Positions 1 to 6,232 of a DNA stretch of 15,056 nt are shown here, in pieces (positions within the stretch are counted from its first letter, which is position 1; every line of letters starts with the position of its first letter). Under the pieces are notes generated by a model. That model was given only the letters and a program-made list of their open reading frames with translations, was not told the DNA's origin and did not search any database. The DNA comes from Hyphococcus sp. (GTDB taxonomy: Bacteria > Pseudomonadota > Alphaproteobacteria > Caulobacterales > Parvularculaceae), in NCBI GenBank assembly GCA_021604605.1, contig BQJH01000040.1, positions 1 through 15,056 of the forward strand, in the 5' to 3' direction. A program made the translations under genes and the position numbers.

Positions 1-163
1 GGGCCGCACACCCGATCAACAAGGTAATGCAAAACACACCTGCATCGGCAATGTAGCGTAAATATCCGTTCGCAGGCGTTTTCCGGCCCTTCGCCTTACC
101 ATAGCGTTTGCGCGAGGGTTTTCGCGTTTTACGACGGATAATATTTGGTCGCTTCCTAGCCAT
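1..163 (-). CDS. Partial CDS, N-terminus of a highly basic membrane-anchored protein
   Basis: An open frame on the minus strand starts at an ATG at 161-163 (protein begins MARKRPNIIRRKT) and runs off the left edge, giving 54 residues without a stop. The first about 33 residues are very rich in Arg and Lys. They are followed by a hydrophobic stretch, about residues 41-54 (ADAGVFCITLLIGC), that looks like the start of a transmembrane helix or signal anchor, so an inner-membrane protein with a positive cytoplasmic N-tail is likely. There is no strong Shine-Dalgarno. The gene is divergent from the TetR gene, with 139 bp between the two starts. I do not recognise the family; the visible part is too short and low in complexity to name a function. 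That it is coding is an inference from the uninterrupted frame, the charge pattern and the position. Confidence 0.5.
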   Translation of the reverse strand, partial: MARKRPNIIRRKTRKPSRKRYGKAKGRKTPANGYLRYIADAGVFCITLLIGCAA

Positions 164-220
164 GGCGCATGCTTCGACTGAGAGGGTTAACAGGACGTAA
201 ACTCTCGCTCCCTTGCCTAC

Positions 221-266
221 GCCCTATGTTCATTGCCAGGCAATATGCTTATGCTTTTCATAGGGC
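221..266. promoter_or_regulatory. Nested inverted repeats upstream of the TetR gene, candidate operator
   Basis: An exact 13-bp palindrome, ATTGCC-A-GGCAAT, lies at 232-244. It sits inside a second exact 8-bp inverted repeat, GCCCTATG (221-228) with CATAGGGC (259-266). A 6-bp hairpin, TCGGCG/CGCCGA (267-284), follows directly. TetR-family repressors usually bind dyads in their own divergent promoter region, and this one lies between two divergent genes. The dyads are seen directly; operator function is inferred. No clear -35/-10 pair could be assigned here. Confidence 0.45.
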
Positions 267-302
267 TCGGCGGATTTACGCCGAAATTACTGGGGACCAC
301 AA

Positions 303-935
303 ATGTCGGAACAGGCTGCCGCGCCAATAGACAAAAAAGCGGACGCTATTGTCAGAGCCGCGAGAAAGACCTTTCTCGCGCGTGGTTTCGACGCCGCCAG
401 CATGGATCAGATCGCTCTCACTGCTGGCGTCTCAAAACGGACTGTCTATAATCGCTTCCGCTCAAAAGAGGAATTATTCGGCGCCGCAATTGAGGAGACG
501 TGTAGAAATCTTCTTCCCGTCAACATCGATGCAATTGAAGCAAGCCTGCCGGTGCAGGAGTTTATCAGACAGTTGGCGCGTCAGGTCATGGAGGGCTTTT
601 TACACCCCGAAGCCCTTTCCCTTCGGCGCATCGCTGCATTCGAGGCAGAACGAACACCTGAAATGGGTAAATCCTACCTTGCTCACGGCCCTGACTGGAT
701 GATTGAACACTGCACGCCGATTATCAAAAGACTGGCAGAAAAGGGCGCATTGAAGATTGATGACCCTGTTGCCGCTTTATGGCGGCTTGGCGCGCTCATT
801 ACAGAACCGCTTTATACCAGAGTTCTAATGGGAGACATTCCCGATAACCTTGAGCAAGCAATTGATGATCAGGTCAATCAGGGCGTAGCCGCGTTTATGA
901 CGCTTTACGGCGCATCTCAGCAAGCATCACGTTAA
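303..935 (+). CDS. TetR/AcrR-family transcriptional regulator
   Basis: This 210-residue protein is the usual length for the TetR family. The N-terminal DNA-binding domain is at about residues 12-60, with the helix-turn-helix at about 33-52 (SMDQIALTAGVSKRTVYNRF), a classic family signature followed by KEELF. Residues about 75-205 form the all-helical ligand and dimerisation part, resembling the AefR-like C-terminal type (LRRIAAFEAERTPEM, then a TEPLYTRVLMGD stretch). Such proteins are cytoplasmic repressors released from DNA by a small ligand. The start at 303 is preceded by GGGGA (292-296), 6 nt from the ATG. It is divergent from the truncated basic membrane protein gene and convergent with the OmpA gene. 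Autoregulation through the dyads at 221-266 is plausible. The ligand and target genes cannot be read from the sequence. Confidence 0.93.
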   Translation: MSEQAAAPIDKKADAIVRAARKTFLARGFDAASMDQIALTAGVSKRTVYNRFRSKEELFGAAIEETCRNLLPVNIDAIEASLPVQEFIRQLARQVMEGFLHPEALSLRRIAAFEAERTPEMGKSYLAHGPDWMIEHCTPIIKRLAEKGALKIDDPVAALWRLGALITEPLYTRVLMGDIPDNLEQAIDDQVNQGVAAFMTLYGASQQASR

Positions 936-963
936 AGCAGCCTGCACCTCATAATTACAGACA

Positions 964-999
964 TAAAAAAACCGGCGCAGCCTGAACTGCGCCGGTTTC
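964..999 (-). terminator. Strong intrinsic terminator between the convergent TetR and OmpA genes
   Basis: A perfect 12-bp stem, 969-980 paired with 987-998 (core CCGGCGCAG/CTGCGCCGG), has a 6-nt loop. On the minus strand the stem runs into seven consecutive T residues, so it is a textbook Rho-independent terminator for the OmpA gene ending at 1017. On the plus strand only about three T residues follow, so it could also end the TetR transcript, less efficiently. Confidence 0.9.
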
Positions 1000-1016
1000 T
1001 GATAATGGCCTGTCGC

Positions 1017-2171
1017 TTATTCGAAGCTGATAGACACTTCTGAACGACGGTTAAGAGGCTCACGAACACCATCAGCCGTTGGTTTGGCTGGGTTTGATTC
1101 GCCGAATGCTTCCATGCGGATTGCATCCGCTGAAACACCGTTAGCGATCAAGGCGTCGCGAACAACACGTGCGCGGCGCTCCGAAAGCGCCTGGTTGTAA
1201 GCAGAAGAACCGGACGTATCCGTGTTACCTGCGACAACAACTGTGTCGATGTTGTTCTGCAAAGCGCGAGATGACGCTTCAGAAATCAACGTTGAAGCCT
1301 GTGGTGTCAGGTTGGCTTTGTCATAGTCGAAGTAAACAGTGAAATCGACCGGGTCGAGGTCAGCTGTTTGTTCTTCAATGATTTGTGGCGGACATTCAGC
1401 AGCCATTGGCACGCTAGAACCATCCCAGCAATCTTTGTACTGAACTGGCGGTGTTGATGCGCCAAAGTCCCAACGCAGACCAGCAAAGAGGCTGTGCGTT
1501 GCATATTCAGCAGCAATGTTTGAGGCGACGCCATTAATAGCGCCAGAATACTCTTTCTTGTCAGTTACAAAGTACCGGTAAGAAAGATCCAGCGAAAGTT
1601 GCTCCGCCAACTGGATAGCAACACCGGCGATCCCCTGAATGGCTCCAGTAGAACCATCGCTGCCATATGCGATCGCACCAGGTGATGTCGCGTTGCCAGG
1701 GAGGTTAATACCGCTGATGTCGTTGTCGATGACAGCAAGACCAATACCGGCGCCGATATATGGTGTGATTGCACTTGAGACATTGTTGAAGTCATAAAGT
1801 ACGTTCAACATGAATGAGTATGTGCTCGTATCACCTGAAATTGTCCCAGCTGGGAAACCGGCAAAAGTAGGAGCAACCGGGGCAATATGACGAATATCGT
1901 TGTTACGGTAAGCAACTTCGAATTCACCGCGGAAGCCGCTGCCAAGGTGTTTACCTAAAGCCGCATAGATGCCAACGCCGTGGTCGTAGTCAGAATCACT
2001 ATCAAAAATGATTGGGCCTGAACCGCCAGCGCCGTCATTACTGACGTCTGTGTCGGGCTTCATGTAGTTGATGCCAGCGCCAATCGCGCCGTAAAGTCCA
2101 TCATATGCGTGTGCAGCAGGCGCCACACAAACAGATGCTGCCGCAGCTAGCAATGTTGTCTTGAGCTTCAT
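1017..2171 (-). CDS. OmpA-family outer-membrane protein: N-terminal beta-barrel plus C-terminal peptidoglycan-binding domain
   Basis: The precursor has 384 residues. Residues 1-22 are a Sec signal peptide with cleavage after AHA (20-22). About 23-245 form an OmpA/OmpX-like barrel with alternating aromatic strands (YGAIGAGINY, SLDLSYRYF, SLFAGLRWDFG). A short linker with two cysteines (CWDGSSVPMAAEC, about 248-260) follows, as seen in many alphaproteobacterial OmpA-like proteins. The OmpA/MotB peptidoglycan-binding domain spans about 275-384, with VYFDYDKANLT and GNTDTSGSSAYNQALSERRA (315-334); D318 and R332/R333 are the expected diaminopimelate-binding region. The protein likely tethers the outer membrane to peptidoglycan and may form a small pore. 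The start is well supported by AGGAGGGG at 2178-2185. It has its own promoter and terminator, so it is probably monocistronic and highly expressed. Confidence 0.93.
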   Translation of the reverse strand: MKLKTTLLAAAASVCVAPAAHAYDGLYGAIGAGINYMKPDTDVSNDGAGGSGPIIFDSDSDYDHGVGIYAALGKHLGSGFRGEFEVAYRNNDIRHIAPVAPTFAGFPAGTISGDTSTYSFMLNVLYDFNNVSSAITPYIGAGIGLAVIDNDISGINLPGNATSPGAIAYGSDGSTGAIQGIAGVAIQLAEQLSLDLSYRYFVTDKKEYSGAINGVASNIAAEYATHSLFAGLRWDFGASTPPVQYKDCWDGSSVPMAAECPPQIIEEQTADLDPVDFTVYFDYDKANLTPQASTLISEASSRALQNNIDTVVVAGNTDTSGSSAYNQALSERRARVVRDALIANGVSADAIRMEAFGESNPAKPTADGVREPLNRRSEVSISFE

Positions 2172-2177
2172 TATATT

Positions 2178-2185
2178 CCCCTCCT
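2178..2185 (-). promoter_or_regulatory. Strong Shine-Dalgarno of the OmpA gene
   Basis: AGGAGGGG on the minus strand lies 6 nt upstream of the ATG at 2169-2171. It fixes the start and fits a highly translated envelope protein. Confidence 0.85.
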
Positions 2186-2299
2186 GAGGTCGACCAATAA
2201 AAGCGTGCCAGATCGGAGCCCGGCAGCGAAGAATCCGCAGTCTTGTAGTAACGGGTTCAGGCCCTCCAACAAAGGCCTAAACACTGTAGTTTCGCGATT

Positions 2300-2328
2300 A
2301 TGATAATATTCCGTTTACCATGTTGCAA
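2300..2328 (-). promoter_or_regulatory. Putative sigma70-type promoter of the OmpA gene
   Basis: On the minus strand, TTGCAA (2323-2328) as -35 and TATCAT (2300-2305) as -10 are separated by exactly 17 bp. Transcription would start near 2293, giving a 5' untranslated leader of about 120 nt before the OmpA start at 2171. This is a sequence match only; a start site closer to the gene cannot be excluded. Confidence 0.5.
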
Positions 2329-2620
2329 CTGCGCATCGGGTGAAGAACGCGGCTTGTATATTTTCAAGGACGCCGTGACCACTTAGCAACATTCCGGAAT
2401 CCAGAATCAGCGGCTTAAATGCGCCACCGTTTTATAAGTATCCACAAAATCAATGACTTAATACTTAGCACCGCACTCTCCCTAACCTCGCACAGTTTTC
2501 CACAAGCGCATTCCCGCGCGCGCCACTTTTCAGCCACATTTGCAACCTGTCGCACTCGTAATCAGACTATTTCAGAGCTCAGCAAAAGAATCATTCCTGC
2601 AAAACATCAAATATCGACCA

Positions 2621-3193
2621 TCATGCCGACGCATCATCTGAAGAGATGCGCGATGCTTTTTTCCAAAGCACCTCTTTGACGCCAGATCTTTTCGCCTCAA
2701 ATCGCGCCGCAATAAAGAGGTAGTCTGAAAGGCGGTTCAGATACGCCACTGCAAACTGGCCTTGAGCGCCAGCACTCATAAAAGCGACCATCCCCCGCTC
2801 TGCCCGCCGGCAAACCGTTCGCGCCACATGCAACCAGGCAAGAGCGGAAGAACCGCCAGGCAAAATAAATTCCTTCAATGGGGGCAGGTCGCTATTCAGT
2901 GCGGTTGACGCCTCATCAAGGCGACCGACATGGCGCTCGCTCAAAAGCGGGGCGCCAGGAAAACATAAAGCGCCGCCCAGATCGAACAAGTCATGCTGTA
3001 CGCCAATCAACGTTTTTGAGACTTCCCCTTCCCCAACATAGTTGATCACGACACCAATCCAGCTGTTTAATTCATCAATGTCGCCAATCAACTCAACGCG
3101 AGGGTCGTCTTTTGCTACGCGCGCCCCATCGCCCAAAGACGTTTCGCCTTTGTCGCCGCCTCGCGTTACAATTTTTGTTAGCCGATTGGACAT
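2621..3193 (-). CDS. PduO-type cob(I)alamin adenosyltransferase (corrinoid adenosyltransferase)
   Basis: The protein transfers the 5'-deoxyadenosyl group of ATP to cob(I)alamin, making adenosylcobalamin for cytoplasmic B12-dependent enzymes such as methylmalonyl-CoA mutase. It has 190 residues, the typical length. The ATP-binding N-terminal motif TRGGDKGETSLGDG is at 10-23. HDLFDLGG (67-74), the family signature FILPGGSSALAWLHVARTVCRRAER (109-133, with the conserved Arg residues) and YLNRLSDYLF (151-160) follow in the expected order. This is the PduO/MMAB type (EC 2.5.1.17), unrelated to the CobA/BtuR fold. The ATG at 3191-3193 lacks a strong ribosome-binding site, but the protein begins as relatives do. 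An AT-rich stretch around 3235-3246 could carry its promoter. No other cobalamin gene is in the window, so it probably serves salvage or maintenance of the cofactor. Confidence 0.94.
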   Translation of the reverse strand: MSNRLTKIVTRGGDKGETSLGDGARVAKDDPRVELIGDIDELNSWIGVVINYVGEGEVSKTLIGVQHDLFDLGGALCFPGAPLLSERHVGRLDEASTALNSDLPPLKEFILPGGSSALAWLHVARTVCRRAERGMVAFMSAGAQGQFAVAYLNRLSDYLFIAARFEAKRSGVKEVLWKKASRISSDDASA

Positions 3194-3298
3194 ACCGTTA
3201 AAATCTGTGTGTTTTTCTTGGTATTGGAATTTGATTTAAATTTTAAGAGGACAATCCTAAAAAGCTTCTTTCCATGCCCTAAGAAAAATAGCAGCCTG

Positions 3299-3331
3299 TG
3301 AACGAGAGCACAATGTAAGCGCTCTCGTTCA
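3299..3331 (-). terminator. Perfect hairpin downstream of the peptide transporter gene, probable terminator
   Basis: Arms TGAACGAGAGC (3299-3309) and GCTCTCGTTCA (3321-3331) pair over 11 bp around an 11-nt loop. On the minus strand a five-T run appears only about 9 nt beyond the stem (3285-3289), so it is not a textbook intrinsic terminator. Its position 30 nt after the transporter stop makes termination or 3'-end protection the simplest reading. A protein-binding dyad for the adenosyltransferase promoter is an alternative. Confidence 0.55.
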
Positions 3332-3360
3332 GTGATAAATCATCTCGCTCCTAGTACGGT

Positions 3361-5142
3361 CTAATGCGCCGCCACTGAAGCCGGCTGCGGGTCATCTTCT
3401 GCGCTCACAACATCAAGGTGCATTAGCTTTTTGATAATCGGTGAGATCAATAACATTACGACCCCTATCCCCATCGCAATGTAAGCAACATTTGTATAAA
3501 CTTCCGCATACCCTGCTTTTGCTGCGGCAACATCTGTGAGTTGTCCGCCAATAGTTTCTGCGCCTGTCGCCTGTGCAATTACACCCGCCAGATAGTTGGA
3601 CAAACCAGAATACAGGAACCAAGCCCCCATACTCATCCCTACAGCTCTTGCAGGAGCTAGCTTTGTTACTTGGGACAAACCAACCGGAGAGACCATTAAC
3701 TCACCCATAGTGTGAATCCAGTAGATGAGGAAAATGAAGTAGACTGCGGTGAGCCCAACCCCTGATGCGCCAATGCCGCCAACCAAAGACAGAAAACCAA
3801 GCCCTGCCAAAAATACACCGAATGCAAATTTAACTGGCGCCGATGGTTCCAACTTGTTTTTTGCAAGCGCAATCCACATCCATGCAAAGATAGGTGCAAA
3901 TAAAACAATGTACCCCGCATTCAAGAACTGGAACACGGGTGTAGGCACCGTCACTCCAAACATTGTTCGGTCGACAAATCTTGCTGTGAATAATGTCAAT
4001 GACGACCCAGCTTGCTCAAACAACGCCCAAAACGGAATTTGCGCAAGAATAAAATAAATTGCCGCGAGCATTCTATCACGCTCTATTCCAGCTAACTTTG
4101 TTACCGCATATGCAACCAGGAACAAAAAGACCAAAACACCGAGCATACCTACAAACCATTGCGGAATAAGGTGCGAGTTCATCACTGTAAGCATCGCAAA
4201 AATGATAATGCCCACACCCGCAAGATAACATGCCCACTCTACATTGATTGGTCCAAACACTTTCTCCTTCAACTTTTCTAGGCTTGGCGGATCAGCCCTG
4301 CCTTCGAGCCAAGGTTGAAATACCAAAAAGGTCAACAGGCCAGCAAGCATTCCTATCCCGGCAAGACCGAAACCCCATTTCCACCCCCATACGATACCAA
4401 TGATGCCAACGGTTAAAGAAGATAAGAGTGACCCTAAATTGATGCCCATATAAAAAATAGTGAAGCCAGAATCCCGCCGCGTATCGCCGAGGCCATAAAG
4501 GGATCCAACGATAGTAGATATATTTGCTTTCAAAAAGCCAACGCCAGCTATAATCAGCGCCAAAGCAAGATAAAGTATATTAACATAAAGCTCTTCTTGT
4601 TCGACACGTGTTGTATATGAATCAGTCGGAATGGACGCTGGTAGCCCCACAGCCCCCGGGTCTTCGATCAACATTTGTGTCGCGCCCTCGTTAAATGACA
4701 CGTAAGATCGGCCACTATCCGATACGATAACCTGTGGAGCATCCCCCCCGCGACCCTCAAGGGTGATTTGATAATCTTGCCCTTGATAAGTGAGCAATTC
4801 CTTTGAGCCATCACCTTCAAACGCCATCAACCCATGACCCATGACTAGAAGAATTGCACCATACGTCACTGCTTTGCGCTGCCCCAAATATCGGTCCGCC
4901 AAAGAACCACCTATTATGGTCATGACATAAACCAGCGCCGTGTAAGCACCGTACATCACGGCCGAACGCGCATCAGAGAAAAGAAAATGCTGAGTCAAAT
5001 ACAGGATTAATAGACCGCGCATCCCGTAATAGGAAAAACGCTCCCACATTTCTGTAAAGAATAGAATATACAGGCCACGCGGATGACCTAGAAATGTCTT
5101 TTCTCCGGCAGGAATGCCACCAGCAGTTACCGCTTCGCTCAT
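3361..5142 (-). CDS. POT/PTR2-family proton-dependent oligopeptide transporter with a periplasmic insert
   Basis: This 593-residue inner-membrane protein of the major facilitator superfamily imports di-/tripeptides with protons. TM1 carries the proton-coupling motif EMWERFSYYG (31-40; E31, E34, R35). The TM2-TM3 loop has GGSLADRYLG (78-87), TM4 has GVGFLKANIS (200-209; K205), and TM5 has FYMGINLGSL (230-239), the second POT signature. Bacterial POT proteins are usually about 450-520 residues. Here about 75 extra residues (109-184, mostly polar and strand-like) lie between TM3 and TM4, a loop that faces the periplasm by the known topology. The ATG at 5140-5142 has AAGGGAG (5151-5157) at good spacing. 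It stands alone, with 241 bp upstream and a hairpin downstream. Its substrate could differ from dipeptides, as POT homologues also take other solutes. Confidence 0.93.
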   Translation of the reverse strand: MSEAVTAGGIPAGEKTFLGHPRGLYILFFTEMWERFSYYGMRGLLILYLTQHFLFSDARSAVMYGAYTALVYVMTIIGGSLADRYLGQRKAVTYGAILLVMGHGLMAFEGDGSKELLTYQGQDYQITLEGRGGDAPQVIVSDSGRSYVSFNEGATQMLIEDPGAVGLPASIPTDSYTTRVEQEELYVNILYLALALIIAGVGFLKANISTIVGSLYGLGDTRRDSGFTIFYMGINLGSLLSSLTVGIIGIVWGWKWGFGLAGIGMLAGLLTFLVFQPWLEGRADPPSLEKLKEKVFGPINVEWACYLAGVGIIIFAMLTVMNSHLIPQWFVGMLGVLVFLFLVAYAVTKLAGIERDRMLAAIYFILAQIPFWALFEQAGSSLTLFTARFVDRTMFGVTVPTPVFQFLNAGYIVLFAPIFAWMWIALAKNKLEPSAPVKFAFGVFLAGLGFLSLVGGIGASGVGLTAVYFIFLIYWIHTMGELMVSPVGLSQVTKLAPARAVGMSMGAWFLYSGLSNYLAGVIAQATGAETIGGQLTDVAAAKAGYAEVYTNVAYIAMGIGVVMLLISPIIKKLMHLDVVSAEDDPQPASVAAH

Positions 5143-5216
5143 ATCCCAAACTCCCTTTCACGCATGGCGCATTTAGGCGCCGTGACGTCTTCAATTAAAC
5201 CTCACGCCCTTCCCCG

Positions 5217-5232
5217 GCGCGAATTAGCGCGC
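5217..5232. repeat. Short GC-rich inverted repeat upstream of the peptide transporter
   Basis: GCGCG (5217-5221) and CGCGC (5228-5232) flank AATTAG. It lies 75-90 bp before the transporter start, in its presumed promoter region. It may be a small operator; it is too short to be sure. Confidence 0.2.
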
Positions 5233-5340
5233 ACTCTAGGCCAGAATATCATGGAAAATCCAGCCTTTAGACGCGATTGACTATTCGCGCCGATAGTGCT
5301 GGCCTATTAGCACTGGCATAGTCCGCCTCATGTTTAAGGC

Positions 5341-5361
5341 GAAAAAGGGGCGAACGCCCCT
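5341..5361 (-). terminator. Intrinsic terminator at the end of the suc-lpd-distal gene array
   Basis: AGGGGCG (5346-5352) pairs with CGCCCCT (5355-5361). On the minus strand the stem is followed immediately by five T residues (5342-5346, the first also pairing at the stem base). It lies 22 nt after the stop of the HbpS-like gene and is the first clear terminator met downstream of sucC, so it likely ends the long minus-strand transcript. Confidence 0.85.
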
Positions 5362-5383
5362 CTTGTTTGGAATAATTGACGCC

Positions 5384-5887
5384 TTAGTTCGCGTCTGGGC
5401 GCTCATAGAGCAATCCGGCAGCTTCAATCCCCACTCTTGCGCATTCCGCATCTTCACTGCCACGGGCGCCGGAGACACCAACACCGCCAATGTGGCTTCC
5501 CTCAGCGGTGAAAATTGGCTCGCCGCCCTCAAAAATAGCAATATTCGGCGCATGGCCCAGCGCCGGAAATTCCTGCGCTCGCTCCGCCGCGCTCTTTGTC
5601 GCCCGCGGGAAAGAAGCCGTTGCATTCGCCTTCCATTGCGCGATTTCAATTGACCCAAGCGGGGCGCCGTCCATCCGCAAAAATGCCTGCAAATTTCGCC
5701 CCTGATCAAGCACTGCAATATTGAGCCGCCAGCCTTTGCCTTTTGCAAACGCCTGACACTCTTGAACAATTTCCTGGGCCGATGCCGCTGTTAAAGCAGC
5801 GCGCATATCTTGAGCCAATGCTGATGAGAGCGGCGATAACAATAAAACAGCGCCAATAAAGGGCGCGCCAAGCAAGTGCGTTTTCAT
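5384..5887 (-). CDS. Secreted GlcG/HbpS-family (Haem_degrading, formerly DUF336) protein
   Basis: A 167-residue precursor with a Sec signal peptide of about 25 residues (hydrophobic 8-24, cleavage after ALA), so the mature protein should be periplasmic. Residues about 30-160 match the GlcG/HbpS fold: LTAASAQEIVQECQAFAKGKG at the start, VLDQGRNLQAFLRMDGAPLGSI in the middle, and the hallmark GGVGVSGARGSEDAECA (134-150) near the end. Members include haem-binding HbpS and GlcG, often of unknown role; some bind haem or small ligands. AGGAA lies about 8 nt before the ATG at 5885-5887. It is the last gene before the terminator at 5341-5361, 18 nt after the small membrane protein gene, so cotranscription with the upstream array is likely. 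The family assignment is firm; the ligand is unknown. Confidence 0.88.
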   Translation of the reverse strand: MKTHLLGAPFIGAVLLLSPLSSALAQDMRAALTAASAQEIVQECQAFAKGKGWRLNIAVLDQGRNLQAFLRMDGAPLGSIEIAQWKANATASFPRATKSAAERAQEFPALGHAPNIAIFEGGEPIFTAEGSHIGGVGVSGARGSEDAECARVGIEAAGLLYERPDAN

Positions 5888-5905
5888 GCTGAAATTCCTA
5901 TTCGT

Positions 5906-6184
5906 TCAATCGTCTGTCTTCGATGCGCGCATCATCATAGCGCGGATAAAGCCTACGAGGGAGATGCCGAGCCAGAAAAATTCAATCACGAACGAGGCAG
6001 CATTGAACGTATGCATCAGAGAAAAGAGAATAAATATCGCCCCAACGCCGTTGAGCGCCGGGTAAAGCGGTTCGCGCACTTCCATCCGCCCGATCTGAGA
6101 AAGGAAGTAAGTACCAACAACGAAAGCAACGCCAACGAAACCGACAATGTCTGAACCGGTAATATCCATCGGCGACGTATACAT
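5906..6184 (-). CDS. CBU_0592-like small three-helix membrane protein
   Basis: A 92-residue hydrophobic protein with about three membrane helices (12-30, 39-58, 62-82) and a charged C-tail (RASKTDD). The pattern DIVGFVGVAFVVGTYFL, then LYPALNGVGAIFILFSL, then FNAASFVIEFFWLGISLVGF is what I associate with the CBU_0592 family, whose function is unknown. The fit is by recollection of the pattern, not a search. No Shine-Dalgarno is visible before the ATG at 6182-6184 nor before an internal ATG at 6167-6169 (MDITGSD), so the start is uncertain. It lies 48 nt after the acetyltransferase gene and 18 nt before the HbpS-like gene. Confidence 0.75.
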   Translation of the reverse strand: MYTSPMDITGSDIVGFVGVAFVVGTYFLSQIGRMEVREPLYPALNGVGAIFILFSLMHTFNAASFVIEFFWLGISLVGFIRAMMMRASKTDD

Positions 6185-6232
6185 GTAGTCGCCACGAGAG
6201 GAAAGCCGCCAGTAAGAGCGGAAACGCTGCCC

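Larger units (their letters stand above)
2172..2620. other. Gene-free 449-bp region between the OmpA and cobalamin adenosyltransferase genes
   Basis: No convincing gene is seen; a plus-strand frame from 2419 has no domain features and overlaps the adenosyltransferase end. The OmpA-proximal half holds the promoter and a roughly 120-nt leader with a short hairpin (AGGCC/GGCCT arms, about 2258-2279). The distal half holds a perfect 10-bp palindrome ATTCCGGAAT (2391-2400), two DnaA-box-like 9-mers (GTATCCACA 2438-2446, TTTTCCACA 2496-2504) and GAATC methylation-type sites at 2397, 2404 and 2588, with a fourth at 2231 in the ompA leader. No clear terminator for the adenosyltransferase gene was seen. 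Confidence 0.6.

Noticed and set aside
2391..2592. Chromosomal origin of replication
   Set aside because: Only two DnaA-like boxes, no strong AT-rich unwinding element and no origin-linked genes; kept only as a low-interest motif cluster.
2419..2679. 86-residue plus-strand frame in the gene-free region
   Set aside because: No signal peptide, domain or ribosome-binding site; Ser/His/Thr-rich translation; its end overlaps the adenosyltransferase gene antisense.
5281..5769. 162-residue minus-strand frame overlapping the HbpS-like gene in another phase
   Set aside because: Arg-rich, low-complexity translation, and it runs through the terminator at 5341-5361; the overlapping frame with signal peptide and GlcG/HbpS motifs is the real gene.
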